Source: IOR16 sp963521065
GTDB taxonomy: Bacteria > Bacillota > Clostridia > Peptostreptococcales > Anaerovoracaceae
Assembly (NCBI GenBank): GCA_963521065.1
Contig: CAUQTI010000006.1
Coordinates: forward strand, 103,755-167,754
Reading direction: 5' to 3'
DNA length: 64,000 nucleotides
This document shows positions 62,962 through 64,000 of the stretch, one piece after another. Position numbers and translations under genes: made by a program. Position 1 is the first letter of the stretch; every line of letters begins with the position of its first letter. The notes beneath the pieces are model-generated. The model did no database searches. It was given only the letters and a program-made list of their open reading frames with translations, and was not told the origin of the DNA.

Positions 62962-63030
62962 CAACACCCCTGCGGTCTAGAAAATCTGCGTTATGTGCAG
63001 GCTCTCAGACTACAGGGGCGTTGCTTATTT
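62962..63030. terminator. Bidirectional terminator between addA and the collagen-like gene
   Basis: CAACACCCCTGCGGTCT (62962-62978) pairs with AGACTACAGGGGCGTTG (63007-63023) with two mismatches and a T-rich side on each strand. Confidence 0.8.
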
Positions 63031-63062
63031 TAGATTAGAAGCAGCATTACTATTTGTTGGTT

Positions 63063-64000
63063 TTATACAATATTAATGCCAGCGCTTGCATAGCCGGTAG
63101 CGGTAGCTGCTACGGCTAATCCGGAGGAAGTGGCGGAAATTACTAGTAATAATCTTGTTTCCGGTGTAACTGCAATTGACAGACCTGACAGTGTTGCATT
63201 GACGGTATCTCCAATGGAAATCACGCCGCTTAGCGGCGGGAAATCTAAGGAAGATGCTGCAATTGGTGTAAAGGTATTATCAGGAGCAGTGGATTCATAA
63301 AGCTGCATATTAAGCGTGAGAGAGCCTCCTAGCAATGACAAAGCGGCCGTTGTGCTGAAGAAGCCGGATAGTTCGGTAATCGTGCCTTCTCTTGGCATGG
63401 AAAATGCAAAGTTAGTGAGACCACTGGTATCAATTGTGCCACTTAAAAGGCTGACAGAAGTTGCCGAGTTTCCAAAACCCATTACACCAAAGGTTCCGGC
63501 AAGGCCACCTACAAGTGTTGCTGCACTCACAGGCAAACCGGACGAAAATGGGACGATGGCACCGCGGCCATCTATGCCATCAGGCCCGGTAGGGCCGCTA
63601 AGACCGGCGGGACCGGTAGGGCCAGTCGGACCAGTTGGACCGGTAGGGCCAGTATCACCTAACCCGGCAGGGCCGGTAGGACCGGTAGGGCCAGTATCGC
63701 CCAGCAAACCAGCAGGACCAGTTGGACCAGTAGCACCAGTAGGACCAGTTGGACCGCCCGGTGTGCCAGAAGGACCAGTCGGGCCGGTAGGACCGGTATC
63801 ACCTAACCCGGCAGGACCGGTTGGGCCGGTAGCTCCCAGAGCACCGGCAGGACCAGTCGGGCCAGTCGGACCGGTAGGACCGGTAGGGCCAGTGTCGCTG
63901 GTTGCACCAGCAGGACCAGTCGGACCAGTAGGGCCGATTGGACCGGTATCACCTAACCCGGCAGGGCCGGTAGGACCGGTAGGGCCAGTATCGCCCAGCA
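63063..64000 (-). CDS. BclB-type collagen-like spore-surface protein, 3' part
   Basis: Reading leftward, the frame is open from the window end to the stop at 63063-63065, so the N-terminus is missing; about 312 residues are visible. The first ~140 are Gly-X-Y repeats (GPTGPTGPA, GLGDTGPTG), many Thr in Y, suited to O-glycosylation. The last ~165 match the BclB C-terminal domain: GAIVPFSSGLPVSAATLVGG, GTFGVMGFGNSATSVSLL, NFAFSMPREGTIT and GYASAGINIV. In Bacillus such proteins form exosporium filaments with a trimerising C-terminal head. A TTG at 63707 is inside the collagen region and is not a credible start. Confidence 0.9.
   Translation of the reverse strand, partial: LGDTGPTGPTGPAGLGDTGPIGPTGPTGPAGATSDTGPTGPTGPTGPTGPAGALGATGPTGPAGLGDTGPTGPTGPSGTPGGPTGPTGATGPTGPAGLLGDTGPTGPTGPAGLGDTGPTGPTGPTGPTGPAGLSGPTGPDGIDGRGAIVPFSSGLPVSAATLVGGLAGTFGVMGFGNSATSVSLLSGTIDTSGLTNFAFSMPREGTITELSGFFSTTAALSLLGGSLTLNMQLYESTAPDNTFTPIAASSLDFPPLSGVISIGDTVNATLSGLSIAVTPETRLLLVISATSSGLAVAATATGYASAGINIV
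63560..64000 (-). repeat. Collagen-like Gly-X-Y coding repeat
   Basis: Degenerate 9-bp (three-codon Gly-Pro-Thr) and longer 36-63-bp units repeated to the window edge, with near-identical blocks (for example the stretches ending at 63720 and 64000). Recombination or slippage between blocks would change filament length in frame. Confidence 0.9.

Noticed and set aside
63560..64000. Non-coding satellite or CRISPR in the regular GC-rich repeat
   Set aside because: Every unit stays in one frame as Gly-X-Y and joins a recognised BclB head domain.

Overview
The window looks like a chromosome segment from a low-GC, motile, probably endospore-forming anaerobe of the class Clostridia. The grounds are a flagellar/chemotaxis block with cheC, cheD, cheV, fliD and fliS; a BclB-type collagen-like spore-surface protein; a SpoVB/MurJ-type flippase; AddA and an ABC-F protein; strong AGGAGG ribosome sites with frequent TTG starts; and a KDD-like (lysine fermentation) domain in a regulator. 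The family is uncertain. I saw no rRNA, tRNA, CRISPR array, insertion sequence or prophage.

Layout. 1-9.5 kb: end of a rod/hook gene, a FapA-family gene, cheC-cheD, an inverted ParA/ComFB pair, then fliD-fliS-chaperone-cheV. 9.5-14.9 kb: a PAS/GAF/GGDEF/EAL c-di-GMP protein, an NSS sodium symporter, a metallo-beta-lactamase-fold protein and an MscS channel. 14.9-21.7 kb: the UMP pathway pyrB-pyrI-pyrC-pyrF-pyrK-pyrD-pyrE, preceded by a leader peptide and intrinsic terminator arranged like enterobacterial pyrBI attenuation. 21.7-32 kb: small genes (YjfB-like, Cys-rich, mntP, def, padR-DUF2812), a leftward ABC-F/EamA/thioesterase operon divergent from a beta-carbonic anhydrase, a lipoprotein and an SLH-domain protein. 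32-38.6 kb: dnaE, pfkA and a Na/Pi symporter.

38.7-42.8 kb holds the most distinctive locus. A sigma-54 activator, whose N-terminal half resembles the lysine-fermentation enzyme 3,5-diaminohexanoate dehydrogenase but without a recognisable NAD-binding glycine motif, faces a consensus -24/-12 promoter with upstream inverted repeats. That promoter drives an EamA-type exporter and a stand-alone B3/B4 (PheT-like editing fold) protein. 42.8-49.6 kb: Usp, dinB, an HD protein, a HdeD/SulP/TPR operon with a consensus promoter, and a PHP phosphatase. 49.6-64 kb: a leftward ACT/UPF0210/metallophosphoesterase operon, two FAD proteins with a corrinoid adenosyltransferase, gpmI, a SpoVB-like flippase, addA, and the 3' part of a collagen-like BclB gene running off the window end.

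Many genes have better-supported starts than the longest open frame; the coordinates below use the Shine-Dalgarno-supported start and the evidence says so. Family names come from recognising motifs by eye, not from database searches.
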